This document shows, piece by piece, positions 53,075 through 61,853 of a DNA stretch of 64,000 nucleotides; the stretch's first letter is position 1; every line of letters starts with the position of its first letter. The stretch comes from CAIWHR01 sp963809965 (GTDB taxonomy: Bacteria; Pseudomonadota; Gammaproteobacteria; Burkholderiales; Casimicrobiaceae): positions 186,001 to 250,000 of the forward strand of contig CAWELU010000008.1 in the NCBI GenBank assembly GCA_963809965.1. The letters are read 5' to 3'. The notes beneath the pieces were generated by a model that searched no databases, was not told the DNA's origin, and worked only from the letters and a program-made list of their open reading frames with translations. Both the position numbers and the translations under genes were made by a program.

Positions 53075-55129
53075 ATGACCCGAACGCTGCTTGCCGTCAT
53101 CGGGCTTGCACGTTGTGCCGGAGGTATGGTTCTGGCCGAACCCACCAGTGCCGAAACGATCGCTGGACCGCCGGCCTTGTCCGTATCGGGCATCGATCTG
53201 CAATACGTCGATCCCAGCGCGCGGCCGCAGGACGATCTCTACCGCGCGGTCAATGGCAAGTGGCTCGATACCTTCGAGTTGCCGGCCGACAAGGCGCGCT
53301 ACGGCGCGTTCCACAAGCTCCACGACGACACCGAGGAACAGCTCCGACGGATCGTCGAGAACGTCGCCGGATCGACGGACGCAGAGCCAGGGTCCGAGAC
53401 GCAGAAGATTCGCGATCTCTACAACAGCTTCATGGATGAGGCGAGGCTCGAGGAGCGGGGCCTCACGCCGCTCGCCGCGTTGTTCGCGCGCATCGACGCG
53501 GTCACGGACAAGGCGGGTCTCGCGACGCTGATCGCGCACTTCAACAGCCAGCGCATCGCCGCGCCGTACCGGCCGGTCGTACATCAGGACAACCGCGATT
53601 CCACGAAGTACGTCGTCGATTTGCGCCAGAGCGGGTTGGGTCTTCCCGATCGCGATTACTACCTCGAGGACCGGTTCAAGGATGTGCGCACGAAGTACGC
53701 CGTGCATGTTGCGAAAATGCTGGGGATGGCCGGCGAAGGGGACGCCGCGAAGTCCGCGCAGGACATCCTCGCGCTCGAAACCGAATTGGCCAGGGTGCAA
53801 TGGACTCGGGTCGAGAACCGCGATCCAGTCAAGACCTACAACAAGCTGGCGCTGCCGCAGCTCGCCGAACTCGCGCCCGCGTATGACTGGAGGCGCTGGG
53901 TAGATGAGGCGGGGATCGGTTCGCGGGTCGACCATCTGATCGTCAGTCAGCCGAGCTACCTCGCGGGCTTCTCGAAGCTCCTAGCGACCACGCCGTTGCC
54001 GGTGTGGAAGACTTACCTTAAATGGAAGCTGCTGAGCGACACCGCGCCGTATCTGTCGAAGTCCTACGTCGACGAGTCCTTCGCGTTCAACGACACGGTG
54101 CTGCGGGGCATTCCGCAGAACCGCGCACGCTGGAAACGCGGCGTCGAGTTCGTCGAGCAGTCGATGGGCGAAGCGCTGGGCAAACTCTACGTCGCCCGGC
54201 ATTTCCCCCCGGAAAACAAGGCGCGCATGGAAGCGCTGGTCGGCAACCTGCTTGCGGCCTACCGGCAGAGCATCGCCACGCTCGACTGGATGAGCGAGGA
54301 CACGAGGAAGGAAGCGCAAGCAAAGCTCGCCAAGTTCACACCGAAGATCGGCCACCCGAAGGGGTGGCGCGACTACGGCGCCCTGGTGCTCGCGAAGGAC
54401 GACCTCGTCGGCAACCGGATGCGGGCGCAAGCCTTCGAGCACCGGCGCAACCTTGCCAAGCTCGGCCAGCCGATCGACCGCGACGAATGGGGGATAACGC
54501 CGCAGACGGTCAACGCCTACTACAACCCGGAGCGAAACGAGATCGTGTTTCCGGCGGCAATCCTGCAGCCGCCATTCTTTAATGTCGCCGCCGACGACGC
54601 GGTCAACTACGGCGGGATCGGCGGCGTGATCGGCCACGAGATCAGCCACGGCTTCGACGACGAAGGCAGTCAGTATGACGGCGACGGCAATCTGCGCCGG
54701 TGGTTCACCACGGAAGATCTCGCACGCTTCAAAACCAGGACACAGGCGCTCGTTGCGCAATATGATGTCTACGAGCCGGTGCCGGGCTTCCACGTTAACG
54801 GTGCGCTGACCCTTGGCGAAAATGTTGCCGATAACGCGGGCCTCGCGATCGCCTACAAGGCGTACAAGCTGTCGCTCGCTGGCAAGGAGGCGCCGGTCAT
54901 CGGCGGCCTGACCGGCGAGCAGCGCCTGTACTACGGCTGGGCGCAGGTCTGGCGGGGCAAGTCGCGCGAGCCGGAGACAATCCGCCTGCTCAAGGTCGAT
55001 CCCCATTCGCCGCAGGCCGTGCGCGGGCTAGCGCCGGTGCGCAACCAACCCGGCTTCTACGAAGCATTCGGCGTGCGCGCTGGCGACAGGATGTACCTAC
55101 CGCCGGAACAGCGCGTCGGGCTGTGGTAA
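53075..55129 (+). CDS. M13-family zinc metallopeptidase (PepO/neprilysin-like, 684 aa)
   Basis: An endopeptidase that cuts small peptides, here probably periplasmic because a signal peptide (MTRTLLAVIGLARCAGGMVL then AEPTSAE) precedes the mature chain. The zinc motif HEISH is at residues 521-525 in IGGVIGHEISHGFDDEGSQY and the third ligand in LGENVADNAGLAIA (Glu582). The substrate-binding NAYYNPERNEIVFPAAILQP and the C-terminal FYEAFGVRAGDRMYLPPEQR with VGLW are typical. The N-terminal M13 domain starts at DDLYRAVNGKWLDTFELPAD. The length is that of the family. The gene stands alone. Confidence 0.96.
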   Translation: MTRTLLAVIGLARCAGGMVLAEPTSAETIAGPPALSVSGIDLQYVDPSARPQDDLYRAVNGKWLDTFELPADKARYGAFHKLHDDTEEQLRRIVENVAGSTDAEPGSETQKIRDLYNSFMDEARLEERGLTPLAALFARIDAVTDKAGLATLIAHFNSQRIAAPYRPVVHQDNRDSTKYVVDLRQSGLGLPDRDYYLEDRFKDVRTKYAVHVAKMLGMAGEGDAAKSAQDILALETELARVQWTRVENRDPVKTYNKLALPQLAELAPAYDWRRWVDEAGIGSRVDHLIVSQPSYLAGFSKLLATTPLPVWKTYLKWKLLSDTAPYLSKSYVDESFAFNDTVLRGIPQNRARWKRGVEFVEQSMGEALGKLYVARHFPPENKARMEALVGNLLAAYRQSIATLDWMSEDTRKEAQAKLAKFTPKIGHPKGWRDYGALVLAKDDLVGNRMRAQAFEHRRNLAKLGQPIDRDEWGITPQTVNAYYNPERNEIVFPAAILQPPFFNVAADDAVNYGGIGGVIGHEISHGFDDEGSQYDGDGNLRRWFTTEDLARFKTRTQALVAQYDVYEPVPGFHVNGALTLGENVADNAGLAIAYKAYKLSLAGKEAPVIGGLTGEQRLYYGWAQVWRGKSREPETIRLLKVDPHSPQAVRGLAPVRNQPGFYEAFGVRAGDRMYLPPEQRVGLW

Positions 55130-55556
55130 GCCCCGTGGCAAGGCGAAGGATAGGAACTCCGATCGCACCAACGCGGCCGGCGCCGATTGTCACCGGTGAC
55201 CGGGCCTGCAGCGGCTGCATACCGCCTTGGCCGAAGGGACCAGGTCGTGCGGCTAGGATGACGTGGCTGAGTACCCGGCAGTAACGTGGGATCGCCAGGC
55301 GCCGGTCAACACGTCAATGGCGGCTTACGGCAAATTTCCGCAGCGACCGCGACCGGCCGGAGTTGGCCGGTCGCCGGCATTGTTGCGATTTGATCGAGCG
55401 GCCGCTGTACAACGCAGGGCAGCCATCGAGGTGTGAAGGGCTGCTGCGGATCGTAGTGCCGTCGTTCAGCGCCGGGGCGCGGTTGACTCTGACCGACCCG
55501 CTGCTGCCCGTCGCGTTCTACGCAAGCAGCCATTCCGCAATTCCGCCAAACCCCAT
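55130..55556. other. Intergenic, no gene seen
   Basis: This stretch holds GC-rich palindromic pieces (for example GGCCGGAGTTGGCCGG near 55354) and no protein-like frame. It leads into the 26-bp repeats beside IS630. Confidence 0.4.
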
Positions 55557-55608
55557 GTATGGGCCACTCAAACACCAATCTAGTATGGGCCACTCAAACA
55601 CCGATCTA
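55557..55608. repeat. Two adjacent 26-bp direct repeats
   Basis: The unit beginning GTATGGGCCACTCAAACACC and ending ATCTA occurs at 55557-55582 and 55583-55608 with one A/G difference. Repeated subterminal sequences of this sort are found at ends of IS21-family elements, so this may be an IS end remnant. The IS630 element inserted into the TA at its right edge. Confidence 0.7.
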
Positions 55609-56688
55609 GTGCTGTTCCAACTTAACCATCCTAATACGGCGTAGCGGATGATCTTCGGTTCCGACTTTCTGGTGGCGGTAGCGCAGGTAGCGATAGATCC
55701 GCCGCCGCCGGACCACGTGTGCGGAATCGGCGGTATTGGCGACGGTAAAGCGCTTGAGGACGCCGAACTGGGGCTCGATCAAGTTCAGCCACGAAGCCTC
55801 GGTGGGTGTCCACACTGGATGGATGTGCAGTGTGCGCATGAGGGTGAGTACCGTAGGGTGGTCGTGGACGTTGTGCAGGTTATCCAAGATGACGTACAGG
55901 GGCCGGCGCGGGTAGCACGCGCGCAAGCGTTTGAAGGCTTGGCAGATGTCGACCACGCGCTTGTGTTTGGAGAACAGTCCCTCCAAGCAGTCGGCGTGCA
56001 CGTCGTAGAAGCCCAAGAACTGCTCGGTGCCCTGCAAGCGGCGGTACGTCGCCCGCTGCCGCACGGGGTGCTTGCGCCTGGCCCAGGCTACCCCGCCGAT
56101 GGGGCGCAGCTCGAGCGGTCCCCATTCGTCGAAGCACACTACCGCGGCGCGCGGCGGACAGGTGCGGTAGAGGCGGCGGATGCGTTTTTTTTTAGCGTCG
56201 AAGCGCGGATCGTTCGAGGTCTTCCAAGTCCGGATGCGTTGGGCGCTGAGCCCTTCACGCCGCAACAGTCGGCGGACCCATTCATCGGTCACCTCTGGCA
56301 GCAACCCTTTGCCGCGACAGTACTCGGCCAGCTTCGGCACCGACCAATTGGAAAACGGCAGTCCCCGTTCGCTGGGATTGGACAGCGCCACCTCGACCAG
56401 GTCGCGCAATTGCTCCGCGCGCAAGATCGCCGGCCGGCCTTTGGGGTTGGCCACCTGCTCGAAGGTCGCAAAACCGCTGCCGTTGAAACGGTGGACCCCG
56501 TCGTATGCCACCGTGAAGTGGCAGCCAACGCGGTCGGCCGCTTCGAGAATGGTCCATCCTTTGGCGACTTCGGCGATCGCCCGGTATCGCTGGTGGACGC
56601 GTGCTGCCAGCGACAGGTCCTTGAGCTTGCGGTCCAACACACGCCGCTCGGACCGCGAGAGAGAACGCAGCTGCAGCGATCGGGGCAT
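55606..56688 (-). CDS. IS630-family transposase (360 aa)
   Basis: The N-terminal helix-turn-helix reads SRSERRVLDRKLKDLSLAAR and IAEVAKGWTILEAADRVGCH. The DDE core shows CFDEWGPLELRPIGGVAWAR (first Asp), PLYVILDNLHNVHDHPTVLT (second Asp) and WTPTEASWLNLIEPQFGVLK (Glu). The length is full and the frame unbroken. The TAG stop uses the flanking C plus the TA target base pairs (55606-55608), so termination depends on the insertion site. It is likely functional. Confidence 0.93.
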   Translation of the reverse strand: MPRSLQLRSLSRSERRVLDRKLKDLSLAARVHQRYRAIAEVAKGWTILEAADRVGCHFTVAYDGVHRFNGSGFATFEQVANPKGRPAILRAEQLRDLVEVALSNPSERGLPFSNWSVPKLAEYCRGKGLLPEVTDEWVRRLLRREGLSAQRIRTWKTSNDPRFDAKKKRIRRLYRTCPPRAAVVCFDEWGPLELRPIGGVAWARRKHPVRQRATYRRLQGTEQFLGFYDVHADCLEGLFSKHKRVVDICQAFKRLRACYPRRPLYVILDNLHNVHDHPTVLTLMRTLHIHPVWTPTEASWLNLIEPQFGVLKRFTVANTADSAHVVRRRRIYRYLRYRHQKVGTEDHPLRRIRMVKLEQH

Positions 56689-56758
56689 CCTGCACCTCCT
56701 GGCGCTCGACAGGTACGGCAGGATACCACATCCTAGGCATATTAAGTTGGTTTAGCAC
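55609..56758 (-). mobile_element. IS630-family insertion sequence with inverted repeats and TA target duplication
   Basis: The ends GTGCTGTTCCAACTTAA (left) and the complement of TTAAGTTGGTTTAGCAC (right) are imperfect inverted repeats of about 17 bases. TA flanks both sides (55607-55608 and 56759-56760), which is the hallmark target duplication of this family. The 1150-bp element holds one full transposase gene and looks intact. It lies within a remnant of an integron integrase gene. Confidence 0.9.
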
Positions 56759-56945
56759 TAGATGTGGAAACGAACGGCGTCAACCCCGACCGCGCCCAGC
56801 GCGGACTGACGGGCCTTGCCGCCGAAGAGGGCAAAGCGTCTAATCCAGTCGGAATCGGCTTGCTTGCTACGGATGCCGTGGCGCTTGACCTGGATTCGGT
56901 CACCTAACTTCTTCTTGGCGAGCGTCGTTGCAGCGCGCCGCTTAC
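56758..56945 (-). pseudogene. Integron integrase (IntI-like), N-terminal remnant
   Basis: Too short for a normal gene call, the minus strand reads KKKLGDRIQVKRHGIRSKQA, DSDWIRRFALFGGKARQSAL and GAVGVDAVRFHI. This aligns with the N-terminal domain of IntI/XerC-type recombinases (R-I-R-x-x-H-Y-S-I-R-T-E-Q-A-Y-x-x-W-I-x-R-F, then LGAAEVEAF). Key residues are eroded (HGIRSKQAD), no start codon is present, and a stop lies just upstream at about 56946. The rest is cut off by the IS630 element. Its orientation, away from the GNAT gene on the plus strand, is that of an integron integrase and its cassettes. Confidence 0.6.
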
Positions 56946-56952
56946 CTTACTC

Positions 56953-56959
56953 GTTGGGC
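56953..56959 (+). other. Candidate integron recombination core site (GTTGGGC)
   Basis: GTTGGGC fits the integron core site GTTRRRY. It lies between the IntI remnant and the GNAT gene, where attI and the first cassette junction are expected. The seven-base match alone is weak; the position makes it worth noting. Confidence 0.4.
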
Positions 56960-57014
56960 GGCTCGGCGGGGCTAGGCATCGGCATGCCCAGCGCTCCTAT
57001 TGATGGAGGGATTC

Positions 57015-57803
57015 GTGACGTACTTCGGAACCGAAAATCAAGTCGCGTTGCAACGGCGAGCCGAGGAGCTGTACGACTGGCTGTACACCACCGCCGGATG
57101 TTGTCATCCAGGAAGATTCTGTGGAACAGACGATCCGAAGTTGCTTGGGTGGCAAGCAATCGAGGCAGCACTTCGCCGAGACAAAGTATTTGGTTTTCGA
57201 TTGCTCCCAGCTGCGGAGCGCACGTCGATTTCCGGTCGACTCGAAGCCCTTGGGTATCGACTAGACACGTGGGACGTGCTCCTCGCTGACGCGCTAGACG
57301 CGCTGCCCCCATCACGGGCGTTCGTGGAGGAAACGCTCCCAAGTGATCTAGACGAGCACGTTCTCGCGCCAGGCGACTCGAACGAGCGGGCCAGTGAGAT
57401 TCAGAAGTTCCTGGCTGACAATTCAATTGCTCCGTTTTCATCACGCATGCTGATGGGCGATCTTGGCCCTGCTGCGACGCCGTACATACGAGATTCTGCC
57501 GGCCGAATTGTTGCGTGTGCTCACGCGTACTTTCCACACAATCGGCACAGTGCGCATGGAAAAGCCGCATGGGTTGGCCTCGTTGCGGTCGCGGAACAGC
57601 AACGCGGGCGACGACTCGGTAGTCGCATCAATGCAAGAGCGATCTGTTTGGCGATTCAGACGCTGGGGGCCAATGCTATCTACGAGCTCGTCGCTTCAGA
57701 TAACGATCCTTCGCGACGAATGGTCGAGTCTTGCGGTCTCCGACTTCGCCCCGACCTCATTTGCGGAATTGCGACGACTGGGGCACAACGTTTCACAAAG
57801 TAG
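57015..57803 (+). CDS. GNAT-family acetyltransferase, probable gene-cassette product (262 aa)
   Basis: The GTG start has GGAGGG five bases upstream; an ATG at 57003 is the alternative. The C-terminal GNAT domain shows YIRDSAGRIVACAHAYFPHN, KAAWVGLVAVAEQQRGRRLG (acetyl-CoA loop Q-x-x-G-R/G) and SRINARAICLAIQTLGANAI, then SDNDPSRRMVESCGLRLRPD. The N-terminal 110 residues (TENQVALQRRAEELYDWLYT, KVFGFRLLPAAERTSISGRL) form a separate domain. The gene is bounded by GTTGGGC before it and GCCCAAC seven bases after its stop, like a mobile cassette. The substrate is unknown; GNAT proteins are frequent in integron cassettes. Confidence 0.8.
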   Translation: MTYFGTENQVALQRRAEELYDWLYTTAGCCHPGRFCGTDDPKLLGWQAIEAALRRDKVFGFRLLPAAERTSISGRLEALGYRLDTWDVLLADALDALPPSRAFVEETLPSDLDEHVLAPGDSNERASEIQKFLADNSIAPFSSRMLMGDLGPAATPYIRDSAGRIVACAHAYFPHNRHSAHGKAAWVGLVAVAEQQRGRRLGSRINARAICLAIQTLGANAIYELVASDNDPSRRMVESCGLRLRPDLICGIATTGAQRFTK

Positions 57804-57809
57804 ACAGGC

Positions 57810-57830
57810 GCCCAACCCTTCGTTTCAGGC
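57810..57830 (+). other. Candidate attC left arm, truncated
   Basis: GCCCAACCCTTCGTTTCAGG starts with the inverse core site RYYYAAC and has the TCGTT element usual in the left arm of attC sites, directly behind the GNAT stop codon. No matching GTTGGGC right arm is found before the IS1182 element begins at 57956, so the site is cut or decayed. Confidence 0.45.
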
Positions 57831-57955
57831 GCAGCGCGCGGATGGCGGTTGGCGGCCTGTGTTACCGGGTGACCCGCTGGTCGAATTGGTACGCAGGTGC
57901 GACCTGGATAGGCTCGCATGGCCGCTATCGGCGCGTCAGGATTTCGACCGCTTCT

Positions 57956-59637
57956 GGCCGAGGCCGTGTAAAAACGCGAAAGTTGCCTATATTGAGGAAA
58001 GAGATTTCTTCGAGGTGGCAACATGAAGCGATTCGTCGAAGGCGAGGAGCGAACCCAGGTGAGCTTGTTGCCGGAATGCCTGGAGGACTATGTGGATCAG
58101 GACAACCCGGTGCGCGTGGTGGAGGCTTTTGTCGAGCAGCTCGATCTGCGGCAGATGGGCTTCGACGGTGTCGCGCCGGCGGCTACTGGGCGTCCGGCGT
58201 ACCACCCGGCGGTGTTGCTCAAGCTCTACCTCTACGGCTACCTGAACCGGATCCAGTCCAGCCGGCGGCTGGAGCGCGAGGCGCAGCGCAACCTCGAGCT
58301 GATGTGGCTGACCGGGCGGCTGATGCCGGACTTCAAGACCATTGCCAACTTCCGCAAGGACAATGGGCCGGCGATCCGCAAGGTATGCCGGCAGTTCATC
58401 GTGCTGTGTCGCCAGTTCAATCTGTTCACCGAGGCGATCGTGGCCATCGACGGCAGCAAGTTCAAGGCGGTGAACAACCGTGACCAGAACTTTACCCCGG
58501 CCAAGATGCAGCGGCGGATGGCGCAGCTCGAAGAGAGCATCGCGCGCTACTTGGCTGATATGGACACCGCCGACCGGGCCGAACCGGAAGTGGCGGAGCT
58601 GAAGAAGGGCCGGCTGCAAGAGAGGATCGCGGCGCTGCAGGAGCAGATGCAGCGGCTCAAGACGCTCGAAGTGCAGATGCTGGCCAGCCCCGATCAACAG
58701 CTATCGCTGACCGATCCCGACGCGCGCTCGATGAAGAGCCGGGACGGGGGCATCGTCGGCTACAACGTCCAGACGGCGGTGGACGCCAAGAACCATCTGA
58801 TCGTGGCGCACGAGGTCGTCACCGCGGGCATCGACCGCGACCAGCTGACGCCGATGGCCGAACAGGCGCGCGCAGCCACGGGCATCGACGATCTAACCGT
58901 CGTGGCTGACCGTGGTTACTTCAAGAGCGAGCAGATTCGGCAATGCGATGAGGCCGGGATCACGCCGCTGGTGCCCAAGTCGCTGACCTCCAACAGCAAG
59001 GCCGAGGGTCGCTTCGACAAGCAGGACTTCATCTACCTCGCTAGCGACGATGAGTATCGCTGCCCGGCGGGGCAACGGGCCATCAAGCGCTTTACCACCG
59101 TCGAGAACGGCTTGACCTTGCACAAGTACTGGTCCTCGGCTTGCCCCAGGTGTCCGCTCAAGGCGCGCTGCACGACAGGCGACTATCGGCGCATTGCGCG
59201 TTGGGAACAGGAAGCGGTGCTCGAGGCGATGCAGCGGCGGCTGGATCGGCAACCCGAGATGATGCGCGTGCGCCGCCAGACGGTCGAGCATCCGTTCGGC
59301 ACGATCAAGTCCTGGATGGGGTGGACCCACTTCCTGACCAAGACGTTGCCGCGGGTGCGCACCGAGATGAGTCTGCACGTCCTGGCGTATAACCTGAAGC
59401 GGGTGATGCGCATCTTGGGCATCGGCGCAATGATGCGCGCGATGAGCACTTGAGCCGCTGCGGCTCGTATTTCGCCCGAAAAACTGGCACCCTCGGCCCG
59501 ATCCGCCACCAAAACTGCGTAACGGCTTCTTACGGGTTACAGGACGGCGAAAAGGGTCCGCGCCAATCGTCCAAGGTCAGCTCCGCCATCGTCGCTCAAC
59601 TCAGAAAATCTGCGAGCGTTTTTGCACAGTCTCGGCC
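57956..59637 (+). mobile_element. IS1182-family insertion sequence with 22-bp inverted repeats
   Basis: The left end 57956-57977 reads GGCCGAGGCCGTGTAAAAAC and the right end 59616-59637 is its inverse, beginning GGCCGAGACTGTGCAAAAAC from outside, with three differences. The element is about 1.68 kb and contains one full transposase gene plus about 180 bases of right non-coding end. A target duplication could not be recognised. Confidence 0.88.
58023..59453 (+). CDS. IS1182-family transposase (476 aa)
   Basis: The protein begins MKRFVEGEERTQVSLLPECL with EDYVDQDNPVRVVEAFVEQL, followed by YHPAVLLKLYLYGYLNRIQS, RNLELMWLTGRLMPDFKTIA, VAIDGSKFKAVNNRDQNF (first Asp), VVADRGYFKSEQIRQCDEAG (second Asp) and VEHPFGTIKSWMGWTHFLTK (Glu). 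It has the Cys-rich insert SSACPRCPLKARCTTGDYR typical of IS1182. A coiled-coil insertion lies at residues 165-220. Frame and ends are intact, so the element may be active. Confidence 0.95.
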   Translation: MKRFVEGEERTQVSLLPECLEDYVDQDNPVRVVEAFVEQLDLRQMGFDGVAPAATGRPAYHPAVLLKLYLYGYLNRIQSSRRLEREAQRNLELMWLTGRLMPDFKTIANFRKDNGPAIRKVCRQFIVLCRQFNLFTEAIVAIDGSKFKAVNNRDQNFTPAKMQRRMAQLEESIARYLADMDTADRAEPEVAELKKGRLQERIAALQEQMQRLKTLEVQMLASPDQQLSLTDPDARSMKSRDGGIVGYNVQTAVDAKNHLIVAHEVVTAGIDRDQLTPMAEQARAATGIDDLTVVADRGYFKSEQIRQCDEAGITPLVPKSLTSNSKAEGRFDKQDFIYLASDDEYRCPAGQRAIKRFTTVENGLTLHKYWSSACPRCPLKARCTTGDYRRIARWEQEAVLEAMQRRLDRQPEMMRVRRQTVEHPFGTIKSWMGWTHFLTKTLPRVRTEMSLHVLAYNLKRVMRILGIGAMMRAMST

Positions 59638-59875
59638 GTTCACGGGCATCCGCTGCTGGGCGCCGAACGGCGGTTCTACGATCCAGATCTGCCGTTGCTG
59701 CTTGGATGACAGCAGTACGGTAATCAGCGGCCGCTCGGTCGAATTGACTCAATGCCGGCAGTCGACCCACAGCGGTAGTTCGGCCTACCCTAAAGCTGCC
59801 ATGCCTTGGCGAGAAAGCGGACGCTGAAATTCGCAATTCGTGGGGATGGCCGGCAGCGGCGCGTGCGATCCGTCG

Positions 59876-60868
59876 TCAACTCGCTTTTGGTCTGCGCCGC
59901 ACTATTCCATTGGCGCTGCCTCGGGACTTGGCGATTGAGGTCGCTTGCTTCGTTGCCGAGGCGATTACCCGGTCCCATGGCGCCACTTCTCCTCTCATGC
60001 GATCTGCCAGAAAGTCGACCATCATCCTCAGCAGCTGTGGCTGATGCTGGCGAGACAAATACACCGCGTGAATACCAAGAGGCTCGGGCTCGCAGTCGGG
60101 TAGCAGACGAATGAGTTCACCGGAGGCCAAGTCCGCGCTGACAAAGTAGGTCGGCAACATCGCAATCCCGGCGCCGGCGAGAGCGGCTCGGCGCGTGACG
60201 GCTGCCTCGTTGCTCTGCAGTTGTCCTCTCACGGGAATCCGGAGCGTCTGGCCATTTCGTTGGAGGCGGAACTCGGTGCGGCCAACGTAGGCGTGGGTGA
60301 TGCAACGGTGGTTTCGAAGATCGTCCGGAGCGCTGGGGGTGCCGCTTGCCTTGATGTACGCCGGCGACGCGCAGACAACGGACCGGCACACTCCCAGCTT
60401 CCGCGCTACCAGCGAGTCGTCGAGCACGTTGCCGATCCGCACCGCCAGGTCGATGCGTTCCTCCACAAGGTTGACGGTTCGCTCCAGCGCGATCAGTTCG
60501 ACCTGCGTTTGCGGATGTCGGGAGAGGAAGTCCGTCACAACGTCGGCCAGGTAGGCCGCGGCGAAGGAAGTGCTGGTGGTGATCCGCAGCTTGCCTCCGG
60601 GCGCCGCGCGCCTTGCACCTGCCACGCTTTGTACGTCACGCGAAAGCTCGAGCATCTGGCGGCAGCGCTGCAGCGCCTCTTCGCCGGCGTCGGTGAGGCT
60701 TACTCGCCTTGTCGTTCGATGCAGTACTCGTACTCCGAGCCAACGCTCGAAGCTTTCGAGATAGCGCGAGACCATGGCCCGTGACATGTCCAGTGCTCTG
60801 GCCGCCTCGGTCAGGCTGGCGCGGTCAGCCACTTCGGTGAACACCTGCATGGCAGTGATTCGGTCCAT
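59876..60868 (-). CDS. LysR-family transcriptional regulator (330 aa)
   Basis: The N-terminal winged helix-turn-helix reads AMQVFTEVADRASLTEAARA, LDMSRAMVSRYLESFERWLG and VRVLHRTTRRVSLTDAGEEA. The effector-binding domain follows from GGKLRITTSTSFAAAYLADV to SADLASGELIRLLPDCEPEP. It is a CrgA/DmlR-type LysR regulator. A C-terminal tail of about 30 residues (SATKQATSIAKSRGSANGIV) exceeds the family norm. It is divergent from the MBL-fold gene with 103 bases between starts, so it probably regulates that gene and itself. Confidence 0.93.
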   Translation of the reverse strand: MDRITAMQVFTEVADRASLTEAARALDMSRAMVSRYLESFERWLGVRVLHRTTRRVSLTDAGEEALQRCRQMLELSRDVQSVAGARRAAPGGKLRITTSTSFAAAYLADVVTDFLSRHPQTQVELIALERTVNLVEERIDLAVRIGNVLDDSLVARKLGVCRSVVCASPAYIKASGTPSAPDDLRNHRCITHAYVGRTEFRLQRNGQTLRIPVRGQLQSNEAAVTRRAALAGAGIAMLPTYFVSADLASGELIRLLPDCEPEPLGIHAVYLSRQHQPQLLRMMVDFLADRMRGEVAPWDRVIASATKQATSIAKSRGSANGIVRRRPKAS

Positions 60869-60971
60869 CGATTAGATCGATTTAGTAGACAAAGTATCGA
60901 TCATTCTACTGTTTATCTACTGTCTGGTATCAAATAGAGTGGCGCCATCCCCCAACCACGCGAGCGATTTC
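60869..60971. promoter_or_regulatory. Divergent promoter region with likely LysR-type sites
   Basis: The 103 bases are AT-rich compared with the surroundings and hold the near-palindromes ATCGATTAGATCGAT (60869-60884 area) and several T-N11-A arrangements such as TAGTAGACAAAGTATCGATC, as expected for LysR-type operators. Exact boxes are inferred. Confidence 0.45.
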
Positions 60972-61853
60972 ATGATCAAGCCCTTCCTTCCGCTGTTTGC
61001 CAGCCTGACCCTCGGCGTCGTCGCCAACGACGGCGTTGCACAACCAAGTCCGGCTGCGCTGTCCCTCCAGATCTACAACGCCGACGCCGGCAGCTTCCAC
61101 GTCAACGCGGTCCTGGTATCCGGCAAGACGGACGCAGTACTCATCGATACCGGGTTCACTCAGGCAGATGCGCACCGGATCGCCGCGATGGTTCTCGACA
61201 GTCGCAAGACGCTGAAGACCATCTACATCAGCCAGGCCGACCCGGACTTCTACTTCGGCGCGGGTGTACTGAAGAAGTTGTTTCCCGACGCGACGCTGAT
61301 CGCGAGTGCGCCCACCGTGAAGAAGATTCAGGCGACGCTGCCCGCGAAGCTGCAGGTGTGGGGGCCGCGACTAGGCGCCAATGCGCCGACGGACGTTCCG
61401 GTGCCCGAAGTCATGAGCGGGAACACGATCAACCTCGAAGGCCAGACGCTCGAAATCAGGGGGCTGGATGATTCCCTCCCGCATCGCAGCTACGTATGGA
61501 TTCCTTCTTTGAAAGCCATTGTGGGAGGGGTCAATGTTTTCGCCGGTCTGCATGCCTGGACGGCTGACACTCAGACCGCGCAGGAGCGGGCCGACTGGAA
61601 CAGGAAGCTGGGCTCGATGGCAGCGCTTCAGCCAACCACCGTCGTTCCTGGCCACATGCTGCCAGGCCAGAAGGAGGACGCTTCGCAGCTTTCCTACACC
61701 CAGTCCTACCTGACTCGCTTTGAATCAGAACTGGCCAAGGCGCCGAACTCGGCCGCGCTGATCGAGGCGATGAAGTCGGCCTATCCGGCAGCGGGCCTGA
61801 TGGTGGCGCTCGAGATCGGCGCCAAGGTCAACAAGGGCGAAATGAAGTGGTGA
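60972..61853 (+). CDS. MBL-fold metallo-hydrolase-like exported protein (293 aa)
   Basis: The ATG of MIKPFLPLFASLTLGVVAND opens a signal peptide ending DGVAQ. The beta-lactamase fold is clear: FHVNAVLVSGKTDAVLIDTG, FTQADAHRIAAMVLDSRKTL, KTIYISQADPDFYFGAGVLK, PHRSYVWIPSLKAIVGGVNV and QPTTVVPGHMLPG. The usual zinc motif HxHxDH is replaced by SQADPDFY, keeping the aspartate but none of the histidines. Either only part of the metal site remains or the protein is not a metal hydrolase. It is divergent from the LysR gene, which probably controls it. Function in detoxification or quorum quenching would be a guess. Confidence 0.85.
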   Translation: MIKPFLPLFASLTLGVVANDGVAQPSPAALSLQIYNADAGSFHVNAVLVSGKTDAVLIDTGFTQADAHRIAAMVLDSRKTLKTIYISQADPDFYFGAGVLKKLFPDATLIASAPTVKKIQATLPAKLQVWGPRLGANAPTDVPVPEVMSGNTINLEGQTLEIRGLDDSLPHRSYVWIPSLKAIVGGVNVFAGLHAWTADTQTAQERADWNRKLGSMAALQPTTVVPGHMLPGQKEDASQLSYTQSYLTRFESELAKAPNSAALIEAMKSAYPAAGLMVALEIGAKVNKGEMKW

